NCBI GenBank assembly: GCA_947175205.1
Contig: CAMWLS010000002.1
Span: 34,050-98,049, forward strand
From: an uncultured Porphyromonadaceae bacterium
GTDB taxonomy: Bacteria > Bacteroidota > Bacteroidia > Bacteroidales > Muribaculaceae
Length of the DNA: 64,000 bases
Direction of reading: 5' to 3'
Part shown: piece after piece, positions 7,663 through 15,239 of the stretch
Layout: the number at the start of each line of letters is the position of its first letter
How positions within the stretch are numbered: position 1 is the first letter of the stretch
Program-made: the position numbers and the translations under genes
The notes under the pieces: generated by a model
Databases searched by the model: none
Told to the model about the DNA's origin: nothing
Seen by the model: the letters and a program-made list of their open reading frames with translations, nothing else

Positions 7663-8250
7663 ATGAGCGTTCTGAACTCACATACAACAGCAGATTATCT
7701 TGAATGGAATGCAATGTTAAACCTCATCCGCAAATTATACAGAGAGGGGGATTACAGAATGTCGTTGTTCATAGGTTGTGGATGTTTCTTTGGTATTCGT
7801 GTTTCAGACCTCAGAAAACTCACATGGTCTATGCTGTTGCAGGATGATAAGTTTATTATCAACGAGCAGAAAACTGGGAAACGTAGGATTGTAAAAATTA
7901 ATGCAGATTTTCAGAAACATATCAAACAGTGTTATGAGGCACTTGAAATACAAGATATGGATGAGGCTTGCTTTCTATCTAGAAAAAAGGTTGTATATTC
8001 AACCCAGCGTATCAATGTGAAGCTGAAAGAAATTAAGAAGCGTTATAACCTCAAAATTGACAACTTTTCGTACCACTCACTACGCAAAGCGTTTGGAAGA
8101 AAAGTATTTGAATCAAGTGGCGAAAACGCACAGATGGCACTGGTGAAACTTTCAGAATTATTTAATCATAGTTCCGTTCAAATCACAAAAATCTATCTTG
8201 GGCTACGGGAAAAAGAGCTGCTCGAGACCTACGACTTATTGGATTTTTAA
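7663..8250 (+). CDS. Minimal tyrosine recombinase (catalytic domain only)
   Basis: A 195-residue protein that is essentially one tyrosine-recombinase catalytic domain. All key residues are present: Arg46 (GIRVSDL), Lys70 (QKTGKRR), His138-x-x-Arg141 (YHSLRKA), His169 (LFNHSS) and Tyr178 (KIYLGL). There is no arm-binding or SAM-like core-binding domain, although the reading frame starts cleanly after about 160 A+T-rich bases without an upstream remnant. It may be an accessory recombinase or invertase of the island, or may act with the full-length integrase. Confidence 0.85.
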   Translation: MSVLNSHTTADYLEWNAMLNLIRKLYREGDYRMSLFIGCGCFFGIRVSDLRKLTWSMLLQDDKFIINEQKTGKRRIVKINADFQKHIKQCYEALEIQDMDEACFLSRKKVVYSTQRINVKLKEIKKRYNLKIDNFSYHSLRKAFGRKVFESSGENAQMALVKLSELFNHSSVQITKIYLGLREKELLETYDLLDF

Positions 8251-8302
8251 GACAGCTATTAAATAATAGCCATAAACAGAGCGCATTTCCAAAGAAAATC
8301 GC

Positions 8303-8310
8303 TATCTTTG
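8303..8310 (+). promoter_or_regulatory. -7 box of the structured leader RNA
   Basis: TATCTTTG at 8303-8310, 53 bases after the recombinase stop. The -33 region is weak. A transcript would begin near 8316. Confidence 0.6.
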
Positions 8311-8315
8311 CAGTC

Positions 8316-8617
8316 GCAAACCCAAATGGGTAAGCAGACATATTAAGGAAGCGTTTTCGCATCGTTCCATTGATGAAACCTAGGAAATTTCAACAATGAA
8401 ATACGGAATGATGGTGGAAGTACGCTCTCTTTGGCTTGTAATATCAATACCCCAATGATATACAGTCAAAGTGGAGTTGCTAACACTTGTTTGTATTTCA
8501 TGGGAATCCTAGGCCCACATCAATAAACGAGTGGAAAGTGGCTCCACTTCTTTGATAGGTCTATACAAGAAACCATACTAATAGCATCGTAGAGCCATAG
8601 GTGCAGAGGAAAACAAA
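8316..8617 (+). ncRNA. Candidate structured leader RNA (about 300 bases) before a lipoprotein gene
   Basis: Between a -7 box and the lipoprotein ATG lie about 300 bases without a long frame but with several stems. CATCGTTCC (8360-8368) pairs with GGAATGATG (8405-8413). CTTTGGCT (8429-8436) pairs with AGTCAAAG (8464-8471), stacking on ATATCA/TGATAT (8441-8446/8456-8461). CCTAGG occurs at 8379-8384 and 8508-8513 and can pair with itself. AAGTGG/CCACTT forms a further hairpin near 8536-8549. A 16-codon frame (8408-8458) lies across the central stem. It could be a cis-regulatory leader or a separate small RNA. Confidence 0.5.
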
Positions 8618-9076
8618 ATGAAAAAGTATCTTTACTTTTTATTTGTGGCTCTCTTTGCCACAATGTCATTTGCCCTTACCAGTTGTGGCGATGACGATGA
8701 CGAACCAAATGCCCCCTCAACTGGTAAAATGGAACTCACCATTGATGGCAAAAAGTATGTGTTCACCAATGCTATGCCAAATGTAAGCAGTAGTGAATAC
8801 AGTTGTCTTGTTTACAACAACGACAATCAACTCAATTTTTCAATTTACAGTTGGGATGATGTAGAAAAAGGTACAGCACTCACCGATGAAAACTTTACCC
8901 TTACATGGAGTACCTATAACGCAATTATCGGGATGCCCACCTCCACTACTTCTGTAAAAGTAACAGCAAAAGACAGTAAGAATGTAACCATCTCATTCAA
9001 CAACGCAAAATTTGAAGATATGAGAGGTTATGAGTCTTTCACTGTTAACGGTACAATCACCCTTCCTATAAAGTAA
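8618..9076 (+). CDS. Small surface-type lipoprotein
   Basis: The 152-residue product has a lipoprotein signal peptide: Lys-rich start, hydrophobic core, lipobox LTSC (Cys23). The mature N-terminus is Gly followed by four Asp and a Glu, an acidic stretch like the lipoprotein export signal that sends Bacteroidota lipoproteins to the cell surface. The rest is a beta-rich domain of about 115 residues (MELTIDGKKYVFTNAMP) that I cannot name. It follows a long structured leader and precedes a second lipoprotein gene. Confidence 0.75.
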   Translation: MKKYLYFLFVALFATMSFALTSCGDDDDEPNAPSTGKMELTIDGKKYVFTNAMPNVSSSEYSCLVYNNDNQLNFSIYSWDDVEKGTALTDENFTLTWSTYNAIIGMPTSTTSVKVTAKDSKNVTISFNNAKFEDMRGYESFTVNGTITLPIK

Positions 9077-9081
9077 AAATC

Positions 9082-9122
9082 GTAATTGGTACCGGCAAGT
9101 ACTGCTTGCCGTTGCCAATTAC
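9082..9122 (+). terminator. Long hairpin between the two lipoprotein genes
   Basis: GTAATTGG (9082-9089) pairs with CCAATTAC (9115-9122), and inside it CGGCAAG pairs with CTTGCCG. No T tract follows, so it may be a processing or partial termination signal rather than a full terminator. Confidence 0.55.
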
Positions 9123-9141
9123 TCAATACCACAACTGAGAT

Positions 9142-10452
9142 ATGGATAAAACTATAAAAATAATTGTCATTGCTATTTCACTGTTAGCAATGTCGTCATG
9201 CGTAGGAAAACAAAGTAAATCCCCAAAAGGAGTTAAAGCGGATATCGTAGAAATCACTCCATCTTTTACAGAATCAGTCCATCAATTTGAGGAACTTTAT
9301 CCTTTCAGTGAGGGAATGGCTGCAGTAAGAAAAGATGGCAAATTTGGTTTTATCAATATTAAAGGAGAGTTGGTAATTCCATGTCAATATCTATATGTCG
9401 GTCCATTCAAAGAAGAGCTTGCTTGTGTAGTGAAGGATGATAATGTTAATAATATTTCCTTTATTGACGTAGAAGGAAAAATTATAGAAACTAAATATCC
9501 TTTCGATGCCCAATGGTATTTTGGAATGTTAGGCAATGGCTATATTGATCCCGAAATGTTATCATTTCAAAATGGTATATGTAAAATAAATTATGCTGAT
9601 GAGAATGTTTCAGAAACACAGACAATATATATTGACAAGCAACTGAAAGAAATTGAAAAGCCAAGTGAGGAAAACACCACAAACGCTATAAACGAATATG
9701 AAGTTTTTTCTGTGTCCAGTAAAGATATTTATGGTGACGAAACAGAACTTAAAGGTCTCAAAGATAAAACTGGAAAGATTATAATTCCCGCCAAATACAA
9801 CAACTTGCAATTAAGTGATAATGGAGTTGTTTTAGTCACTATGTTTGTAGAAGATGCAGAATCCCACCTCCACCCCTATAAGCCATTTGGATTACAAATT
9901 GATGGTTATGTTGATTTCACAGGTAATTCAACCTTCACAGATGCTGATATGGGAAAACTTGAAGGTTATAAAAAAGCACAACTATCTGCCATGGCACAGT
10001 TGAAACTTAAAGAAGAGGAACAAGTACGGTTAGAAGAAGAACGAATACAAGAAGAACAGCGTAGATTAGGATCTGAAATTAATATATCAATTAACTATGA
10101 TAGAGGTTCTGATGGTTTTGTAAAGTATAGTTCTGTGTCAAGTTCACATGGTCATGTTTTCAGTCAGCCTGAAGAATATAGGAGTTTGTTGGAATACATA
10201 GACTCAAAAATGCTTATTGTTCCATCGGGAGAAAAGTGGATTTTCAAAGGCGTTGAATATAAAGGCTGTGAAGGTTATATACTTGTTCTTAATTCTAGTG
10301 GCAATTACATTGATAAAAAAATAAGTGTTTCGCCATCCACACACGAAACATATACTTTTTATTCAGGTCAGAAGTTGGCAATTAGAATTAGAGGTTTTTG
10401 GAATGATGGAGGTGCAACATTCCATTTTATTCAGAAACCAGAATATGACTAA
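9142..10452 (+). CDS. WG-repeat lipoprotein
   Basis: A 436-residue lipoprotein (lipobox MSSC, Cys at 20). Residues about 50-280 contain WG-type beta repeats: PFSEGMAAVRKDGKFGFIN, GELVIPCQYLYVGPF, DKTGKIIIPAKYNNL. A charged helix rich in Glu and Arg (about 285-312) separates these from a C-terminal beta domain (about 315-436) of unknown type. WG repeats occur in secreted and surface proteins of many bacteria without a single known role. It is an island cargo gene; host context suggests envelope location. Confidence 0.8.
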   Translation: MDKTIKIIVIAISLLAMSSCVGKQSKSPKGVKADIVEITPSFTESVHQFEELYPFSEGMAAVRKDGKFGFINIKGELVIPCQYLYVGPFKEELACVVKDDNVNNISFIDVEGKIIETKYPFDAQWYFGMLGNGYIDPEMLSFQNGICKINYADENVSETQTIYIDKQLKEIEKPSEENTTNAINEYEVFSVSSKDIYGDETELKGLKDKTGKIIIPAKYNNLQLSDNGVVLVTMFVEDAESHLHPYKPFGLQIDGYVDFTGNSTFTDADMGKLEGYKKAQLSAMAQLKLKEEEQVRLEEERIQEEQRRLGSEINISINYDRGSDGFVKYSSVSSSHGHVFSQPEEYRSLLEYIDSKMLIVPSGEKWIFKGVEYKGCEGYILVLNSSGNYIDKKISVSPSTHETYTFYSGQKLAIRIRGFWNDGGATFHFIQKPEYD

Positions 10453-10480
10453 TATTCACTTCGAGACAGAAGTGAATATT
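10451..10480 (+). terminator. Perfect 12-bp hairpin at the end of the WG-repeat gene
   Basis: AATATTCACTTC pairs exactly with GAAGTGAATATT around a six-base loop; the stem overlaps the stop codon. The following bases are A-rich rather than T-rich, so termination strength is uncertain. Confidence 0.6.
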
Positions 10481-10606
10481 GCAAAAATAGCGTAATTTAC
10501 TGAAATAACGCATTATACTACATATTTGAGAGTCGTTGAGGTCATTGAAGATTTTAACGACTTTCATTTTTAGTATTGTAGCCTCATTTTTGAATGTAAA
10601 AAGTAT

Positions 10607-10636
10607 GATTTGATTATCATAATTTGATTAACTTTG
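10607..10636 (+). promoter_or_regulatory. Promoter/operator of the XRE-NADAR gene
   Basis: The -7 box TAACTTTG lies at 10629-10636. Overlapping it and the spacer are two direct copies of ATTTGATTA (10608-10616 and 10622-10630) with the small palindrome ATTATCATAAT between them. This is a plausible operator for autoregulation by the XRE protein encoded just downstream. Confidence 0.55.
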
Positions 10637-10655
10637 CAGTGTTAAAATCACAACA

Positions 10656-11837
10656 ATGAACCCAAAGGTAGAACACATCAAGAGGCTAATGACTGAAACA
10701 AATATCAGTCAGACAGAACTTGCTAAACGCAGTGATATTGCATTTGGCACCCTTAATCGCATCCTAAATGGGAAACAGACTCTCCAACCCAACACAGCGA
10801 AGAAGATTGCAGAGGCTCTTGGGTTGAATCTAATAGACCTTATGGATGATGAGGTAGCCATACCTCAACAGAACTACAATATACAAGGCTACCTTGAGTA
10901 TAATGGCGAGATAACAAAAATAACTTCATTAAAGCAACTTGAAAAGTGGCTTACTGATCTCAAAGAAGAAAACGAGATACCACAGCAGGCAAAACTCATT
11001 ATCAAGCAGAACGAGGCAAACAAACGAGCAATCAAGAGAGACAATCCCAATCAGTCATATCAGTTCAATATAGAAGATTTTGATTCGGTTGATACCTATG
11101 ATGCAACCACATTAGATTGTTGGGCATGGAAAACAGCTGACGATGAAAAGGATGGCATAAGGTTGGATTTAGGCAATCAGTGCAGTGGGTATGAGTTTGA
11201 TTTTATGGGCGAACATTTCTTTACAAATGAATCACTTTACCTATGTGGGCAATTCTCACAAGCACCAACAGAGGAACTTAAAAGAATACAGTATCAATTA
11301 CTGTATGAGAAGAATGGCTATACCGCAAAGAAGAAAATCAAAAATGCTCATCGTGATTTGATAAGAAGTGATTGGGATGAAGTTGCACCCCATTGGATGA
11401 TGTTTGTATGTTGGCAAAAATGTTTGAATAATCAGAGATTTGCTGATTTGCTTAAATCCATCCCTCGTGATGCCATATTACTTGAAAACTCAACTACTAT
11501 CCACGAAGGAACAAGCATTTTATGGGGAGCAAAGAATAAGGAGATTGAAGAAGCAAGAAATATCGTGGCAAGAGCTGCTGAACTTCAATATCTGAAACAG
11601 TGCCGAAAGAATGGAACACGCCCCAATAAAGCAGAGATGGAACAACATGCAACAGAAGCAAGAAACACCATCCACTATATTGGCAAATACAGTGGTGGAA
11701 AAAACTATATGGGTAAAATCCTTAAACGCTGTCAACTTGCACTACTGGATAGCACAACACCCAAAATTGATTATGAACTGTTGAGGTCAAAGGGCATCTA
11801 CCTTTTTGGAAAATTACTTACTTTTGTTAATAATTAA
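10656..11837 (+). CDS. XRE helix-turn-helix fused to a NADAR domain
   Basis: A 393-residue fusion. Residues about 5-60 form an XRE/Cro-type HTH (ISQTELAKRSDIAFGTLNRI). Residues about 180-375 match the NADAR (YbiA-like) fold: EHFFTNESLYLCGQF (Glu186, Glu192), DWDEVAPHWMMFVCWQKCL, ALLE-type strand seen as LLENSTT (Glu277), LWGAKN (Trp290) and GGKNYMGKIL (Lys349, Asn350). About 55 extra residues split the last two motifs, and a Gln replaces the usual Lys of the QKF motif. NADAR proteins act in NAD/ADP-ribose biology and some remove ADP-ribose from DNA guanine opposite DarT-type toxins. Probable self-regulating antitoxin or sensor; no toxin is recognised next to it. Confidence 0.82.
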   Translation: MNPKVEHIKRLMTETNISQTELAKRSDIAFGTLNRILNGKQTLQPNTAKKIAEALGLNLIDLMDDEVAIPQQNYNIQGYLEYNGEITKITSLKQLEKWLTDLKEENEIPQQAKLIIKQNEANKRAIKRDNPNQSYQFNIEDFDSVDTYDATTLDCWAWKTADDEKDGIRLDLGNQCSGYEFDFMGEHFFTNESLYLCGQFSQAPTEELKRIQYQLLYEKNGYTAKKKIKNAHRDLIRSDWDEVAPHWMMFVCWQKCLNNQRFADLLKSIPRDAILLENSTTIHEGTSILWGAKNKEIEEARNIVARAAELQYLKQCRKNGTRPNKAEMEQHATEARNTIHYIGKYSGGKNYMGKILKRCQLALLDSTTPKIDYELLRSKGIYLFGKLLTFVNN

Positions 11838-11844
11838 AAATACA

Positions 11845-12513
11845 ATGAGAAAAGCCGATATTATAACTGTTGTCGTTGCCTTAATTTGCATATATGCCAT
11901 TCTTACAATCAAATTAGATATGTTTTGGCGTATATGTGTTAGCGAGAACGCAGATAATATTAATGAAATTATCCTCAATCTTTCATATAGTTTATTAGCT
12001 GCGGTGTTTTTCTACATATTCATCGAGGCCATACCATTCTATTTAACGAGAAATAAAATTAGAGTAGTCATCCTAAACAAATTGAACGAATTAAAGGGTA
12101 GTATCCATAAGGCTAAAACAGCGATTTACCTCCCTTCATTTAGAAATATACCCAACACGGAAACTGAGTTCGTTAAAGATTTTAGCAATAAGGATATGAG
12201 TGATGCCTATCAATTAGGTGTCGGAGGATTCAAAGATCTTAAAGACTTCTTTGCCCATAACAAGATTAACATCAGAACACAAATACAAGATATCTTGTCC
12301 TATTCCTCATTTTTGACTGAAACAGAAATTGAGATATTGGCATCTATCAACACCTCAAAGTATGTAAATGATTATTTCTTTGTAAAAGATTTTGAAATGC
12401 TAAAAATACGAGCTGACCTATACGACAATCAAAAAGAAATTGGTGAAAGTATTTTCGCTATTGACAAACTAATTAACACCATTCAAACACGCAATAAGAA
12501 AAAAACGCTATAA
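11845..12513 (+). CDS. Two-helix membrane protein downstream of the NADAR gene
   Basis: A 222-residue protein with two N-terminal membrane helices (about residues 6-25, IITVVVALICIYAIL, and 37-60, SYSLLAAVFFYIFIEAIPF) and a soluble, Lys/Glu-rich helical domain of about 160 residues. I do not recognise the soluble domain. It starts 7 bases after the NADAR gene, so the two are likely translated from one mRNA; an in-frame ATG at 11806 would overlap that gene instead. A membrane-bound partner or effector of the HTH-NADAR protein is possible but is inference. Confidence 0.65.
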   Translation: MRKADIITVVVALICIYAILTIKLDMFWRICVSENADNINEIILNLSYSLLAAVFFYIFIEAIPFYLTRNKIRVVILNKLNELKGSIHKAKTAIYLPSFRNIPNTETEFVKDFSNKDMSDAYQLGVGGFKDLKDFFAHNKINIRTQIQDILSYSSFLTETEIEILASINTSKYVNDYFFVKDFEMLKIRADLYDNQKEIGESIFAIDKLINTIQTRNKKKTL

Positions 12514-12871
12514 AGCTCTAATTTGCAAATAGAGAGTAAATATTCTGAAAAGAGGAGGAATATAGGGGCTTTTTATCGTCTTTTATAGGCAAGTAGTTGT
12601 CCCCATATTAACCGTAGGACATGCCATATCACTGATATTCAATACTTAATATTCGCTTCAACGAGGATGAGTACTAAAGTAAACTATTTTGCATAAGTAA
12701 CATCCTCGCAGAAATACGGGTACGGCTATTGCATACTACGAATTTTATTCGTAATTTTACGCTTTGAAACCCGCCGTATCCCGTATCCGCAAGGGAAGAG
12801 CGATCTCATTGGTGTCCTGTTCTCCGCCAAGAGTGGGACACCTATTGCAGATGGCATGAATTATCTGTCCT
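12514..12871. other. Right edge of the island: non-coding region with several inverted repeats
   Basis: No gene is visible. The direct-repeat copy TTGTCCCCAT lies at 12598-12607. Farther right are CGAGGATG/CATCCTCG (12662-12669/12701-12708), a 13-bp bulged stem (12714-12726/12773-12786), the palindrome TACGAA-5-TTCGTA (12737-12753) inside it, and GGTGTCC/GGACACC (12811-12817/12836-12842). The region stays A+T rich to about 12.76 kb. It may hold the attachment site, remnants of an older element and the terminator of proA. Confidence 0.5.
12598..12607. repeat. Right-end copy of the 10-base direct repeat
   Basis: TTGTCCCCAT, identical to 1679-1688, and including the inverse of 1624-1633. Candidate right attachment core of the island. 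Confidence 0.45.
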
Positions 12872-14128
12872 CTATTTGGGGCGAATCTGTCCGTTGCCGT
12901 TAATGAGCCATTTGTAGGTGGTTATTTCGCGTAATGCCATTGGACCGCGGGCGTGAAGTTTCTGGGTGGAGATACCTATCTCAGCTCCGAGTCCAAACTG
13001 AGCGCCGTCTGTAAATGATGTGGGCGCGTTTACATACACGCAGGCCGCATCAACATCACGCTGAAACAACATTGCTGAGTGCTCATCTGCTGTCACTATG
13101 GCTTCTGAATGGCCTGACCCGTATATATTTATATGCTCAATGGCGTCTTCCACCGTTCTCACTGTCTTCACAGACATTGCATAGTCAAGGAATTCTGTGC
13201 CAAAGTGCCGCTCTGTTGCCGGGCGCAGTAAATCTGCGGGATAGTGCCCGGCCAGAGCCTCAAATGCAGCCTTATCAGCCCATATTACCACTTCAGCCTG
13301 AGCAAGCGCTGCCACAATGGCGGGGAGGTCACCCAGACGGGCATGGTGTACAAGGAGGCAGTCCAGGGCGTTGCAGACGCTGACACGCCGTGTCTTGCCG
13401 TTATTCACTATAGCGGCAGCCATAGACACATCAGCCGTTTTGTCAATAAAGGTATGGCATACACCGGCGCCGGTCTCAATGACCGGTATACGTGCGTCCC
13501 TGCGAACGCGGTCTATCAGTTGCCGCGAACCGCGCGGAATCAGTAAATCCACCAGTCCCCGTGCCTGCAGCAGTTGCGCGGTGGCTTCACGTGTTGAGGG
13601 CAGGAGGGTAGCCGCCGCCGTGCTTATGCCGTGCTTTTCCAGGACTGCATGGATAACGTTCACTATGGCAGCGTTTGAGGCTGCCGCATCATGGCCGCCT
13701 TTAAGCACAACGGCGTTTCCTACCTTGAAGCAAAGTGAGAAGACATCAGCAGAGACATTAGGGCGCGCCTCGTAAATAACACCTATAACCCCAAAAGGTA
13801 CTGCCTCTTTCCTCAGTACAAGACCATTGGGGAGAACTCGCCGCTCAAGCTCACCCAGCGGTGACGGCAGAGTAGCCACATGGCGGGTGTCAGCGGCAAT
13901 AGCCTTTATCCGGTCAGCACTCAGAGCCAGACGGTCATACTTGGGGTCTGACGCATCCATACGCGCCAGGTCCTTTTTATTTGCCTCCAGAATCTCCGGT
14001 ATGGACAGTTCCAGCATGTCAGCAACATCTGCTATGAGGACAGCGCGCCGGCCGTCTGACATTGTATTTAGTTGCCGCGAGGCCATTCTGGCCGCCTGCA
14101 GCATAGGCGTTATATCTTCTTCTGACAT
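12872..14128 (-). CDS. proA: Gamma-glutamyl phosphate reductase
   Basis: A 418-residue aldehyde-dehydrogenase-fold enzyme that reduces glutamyl 5-phosphate to the semialdehyde with NADPH in proline synthesis. Family signatures are present: GVIGVIYEARPNV, the PRGS loop (198-201) and the catalytic Cys252 in VSVCNALDCLLVH. It is the last gene of a leftward proC-proB-proA operon and starts 10 bases after proB. Full family length. Confidence 0.96.
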   Translation of the reverse strand: MSEEDITPMLQAARMASRQLNTMSDGRRAVLIADVADMLELSIPEILEANKKDLARMDASDPKYDRLALSADRIKAIAADTRHVATLPSPLGELERRVLPNGLVLRKEAVPFGVIGVIYEARPNVSADVFSLCFKVGNAVVLKGGHDAAASNAAIVNVIHAVLEKHGISTAAATLLPSTREATAQLLQARGLVDLLIPRGSRQLIDRVRRDARIPVIETGAGVCHTFIDKTADVSMAAAIVNNGKTRRVSVCNALDCLLVHHARLGDLPAIVAALAQAEVVIWADKAAFEALAGHYPADLLRPATERHFGTEFLDYAMSVKTVRTVEDAIEHINIYGSGHSEAIVTADEHSAMLFQRDVDAACVYVNAPTSFTDGAQFGLGAEIGISTQKLHARGPMALREITTYKWLINGNGQIRPK

Positions 14129-14138
14129 AAGTCTTCAG

Positions 14139-15239
14139 TTATTTGGGAAAATCAATGTAAAGATAATCATAATGAACCATGGGACGTGCCCCGCGGTTTC
14201 CTATCACCTTCCGGGCCTCACCTGAACTATATGCAATACGCCCTATGCCCAGAACCTGACCGCTGGTAGCGCTGACCACTTTTACAAGGTCATCGCGCTC
14301 AAACTCATCTTCCACTGCCGTCACTCCCACCGGCAGAATGGACGCAGCGTGGGTTGAGAGCACAGCTTCCTCCGCGTTGGCGTCTATCAGTATCCGGCCC
14401 TTGGCAAACCCTTCACTGTGGGCTATCCACCGCTTCATACTTGACGTAGGATTCTTTGACGGTGAGAAGCGGGTGCATATCGGGCGTTCCTTACCCTCTA
14501 TTAACAGACGGGGCAGTATGCCGTCAGTTTTGCCATTGGCAATGATAACCTCAATACCCTCATCTGCCACCTTGCGTGCTATACGGTACTTGGTAACCAT
14601 CCCTCCGCGCCCGAAACCGGAGCGCTCCGTTCGAATATAAGATGACAAGTCTCGGCCGGAATCAACTGTCTCTATAACTCTTGAACCGGCGGCTTTGGGA
14701 TCACCGTCATATATGCCGTCAATATTACTCAGAATAACAAGGGCATCACAATCAAGCATGGCCGCCACCAGCCCGGAGAGCTCGTCATTATCAGTGAACA
14801 TCAGCTCAGAAACTGAAACCGTGTCATTTTCATTTACAATAGGTATTACGCCGTTATCCAGCATAGTGAGCATGCAGTTACGCTGATTGAGATAATGCCG
14901 GCGGGTGGCAAAACTCTCCTTTAGTGTCAGCACCTGACCCACCATAATACCGTGCTCACGGAACAGATCATAGTACCTGTTAATAAGTTTAGCCTGCCCC
15001 ACCCCGGAAAACAGCTGACGCCGGTCAACGTCATCAAGACGCGACGTATTAAGACCTTTCAGCTCTGAGCGGCCGCAGGCCACGGCTCCTGAGGAGACGA
15101 CCACAACCTCTATTCCGGCTTGACGCAACTCTGCCACCTGGTCAACCAGCGATGACAGCCGCGTAACGTCAAGTGTGCCGTCACAGCGTGTCAGTACGTT
15201 ACTGCCTACCTTTACCGTTATTCTTCTTCCTGCGCTCAT
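14139..15239 (-). CDS. proB: Glutamate 5-kinase with PUA domain
   Basis: A 366-residue enzyme that phosphorylates glutamate, the first and usually proline-inhibited step of proline synthesis. The amino-acid-kinase domain (about 1-260) starts with VKVGSNVLT, has VVSSGAVACG and the substrate loop NENDTVS (136-142); a PUA domain follows at about 275-355. Its ATG overlaps the proC stop by 4 bases, showing translational coupling. Confidence 0.96.
   Translation of the reverse strand: MSAGRRITVKVGSNVLTRCDGTLDVTRLSSLVDQVAELRQAGIEVVVVSSGAVACGRSELKGLNTSRLDDVDRRQLFSGVGQAKLINRYYDLFREHGIMVGQVLTLKESFATRRHYLNQRNCMLTMLDNGVIPIVNENDTVSVSELMFTDNDELSGLVAAMLDCDALVILSNIDGIYDGDPKAAGSRVIETVDSGRDLSSYIRTERSGFGRGGMVTKYRIARKVADEGIEVIIANGKTDGILPRLLIEGKERPICTRFSPSKNPTSSMKRWIAHSEGFAKGRILIDANAEEAVLSTHAASILPVGVTAVEDEFERDDLVKVVSATSGQVLGIGRIAYSSGEARKVIGNRGARPMVHYDYLYIDFPK

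Noticed and set aside
12781..12871. Remnant of a protein-coding gene before proA
   Set aside because: Only a short frame without recognisable motif; better described as non-coding with inverted repeats.
13244..13775. Plus-strand frames opposite proA
   Set aside because: proA is full length with all motifs; the opposite frames have no start context or homology visible.
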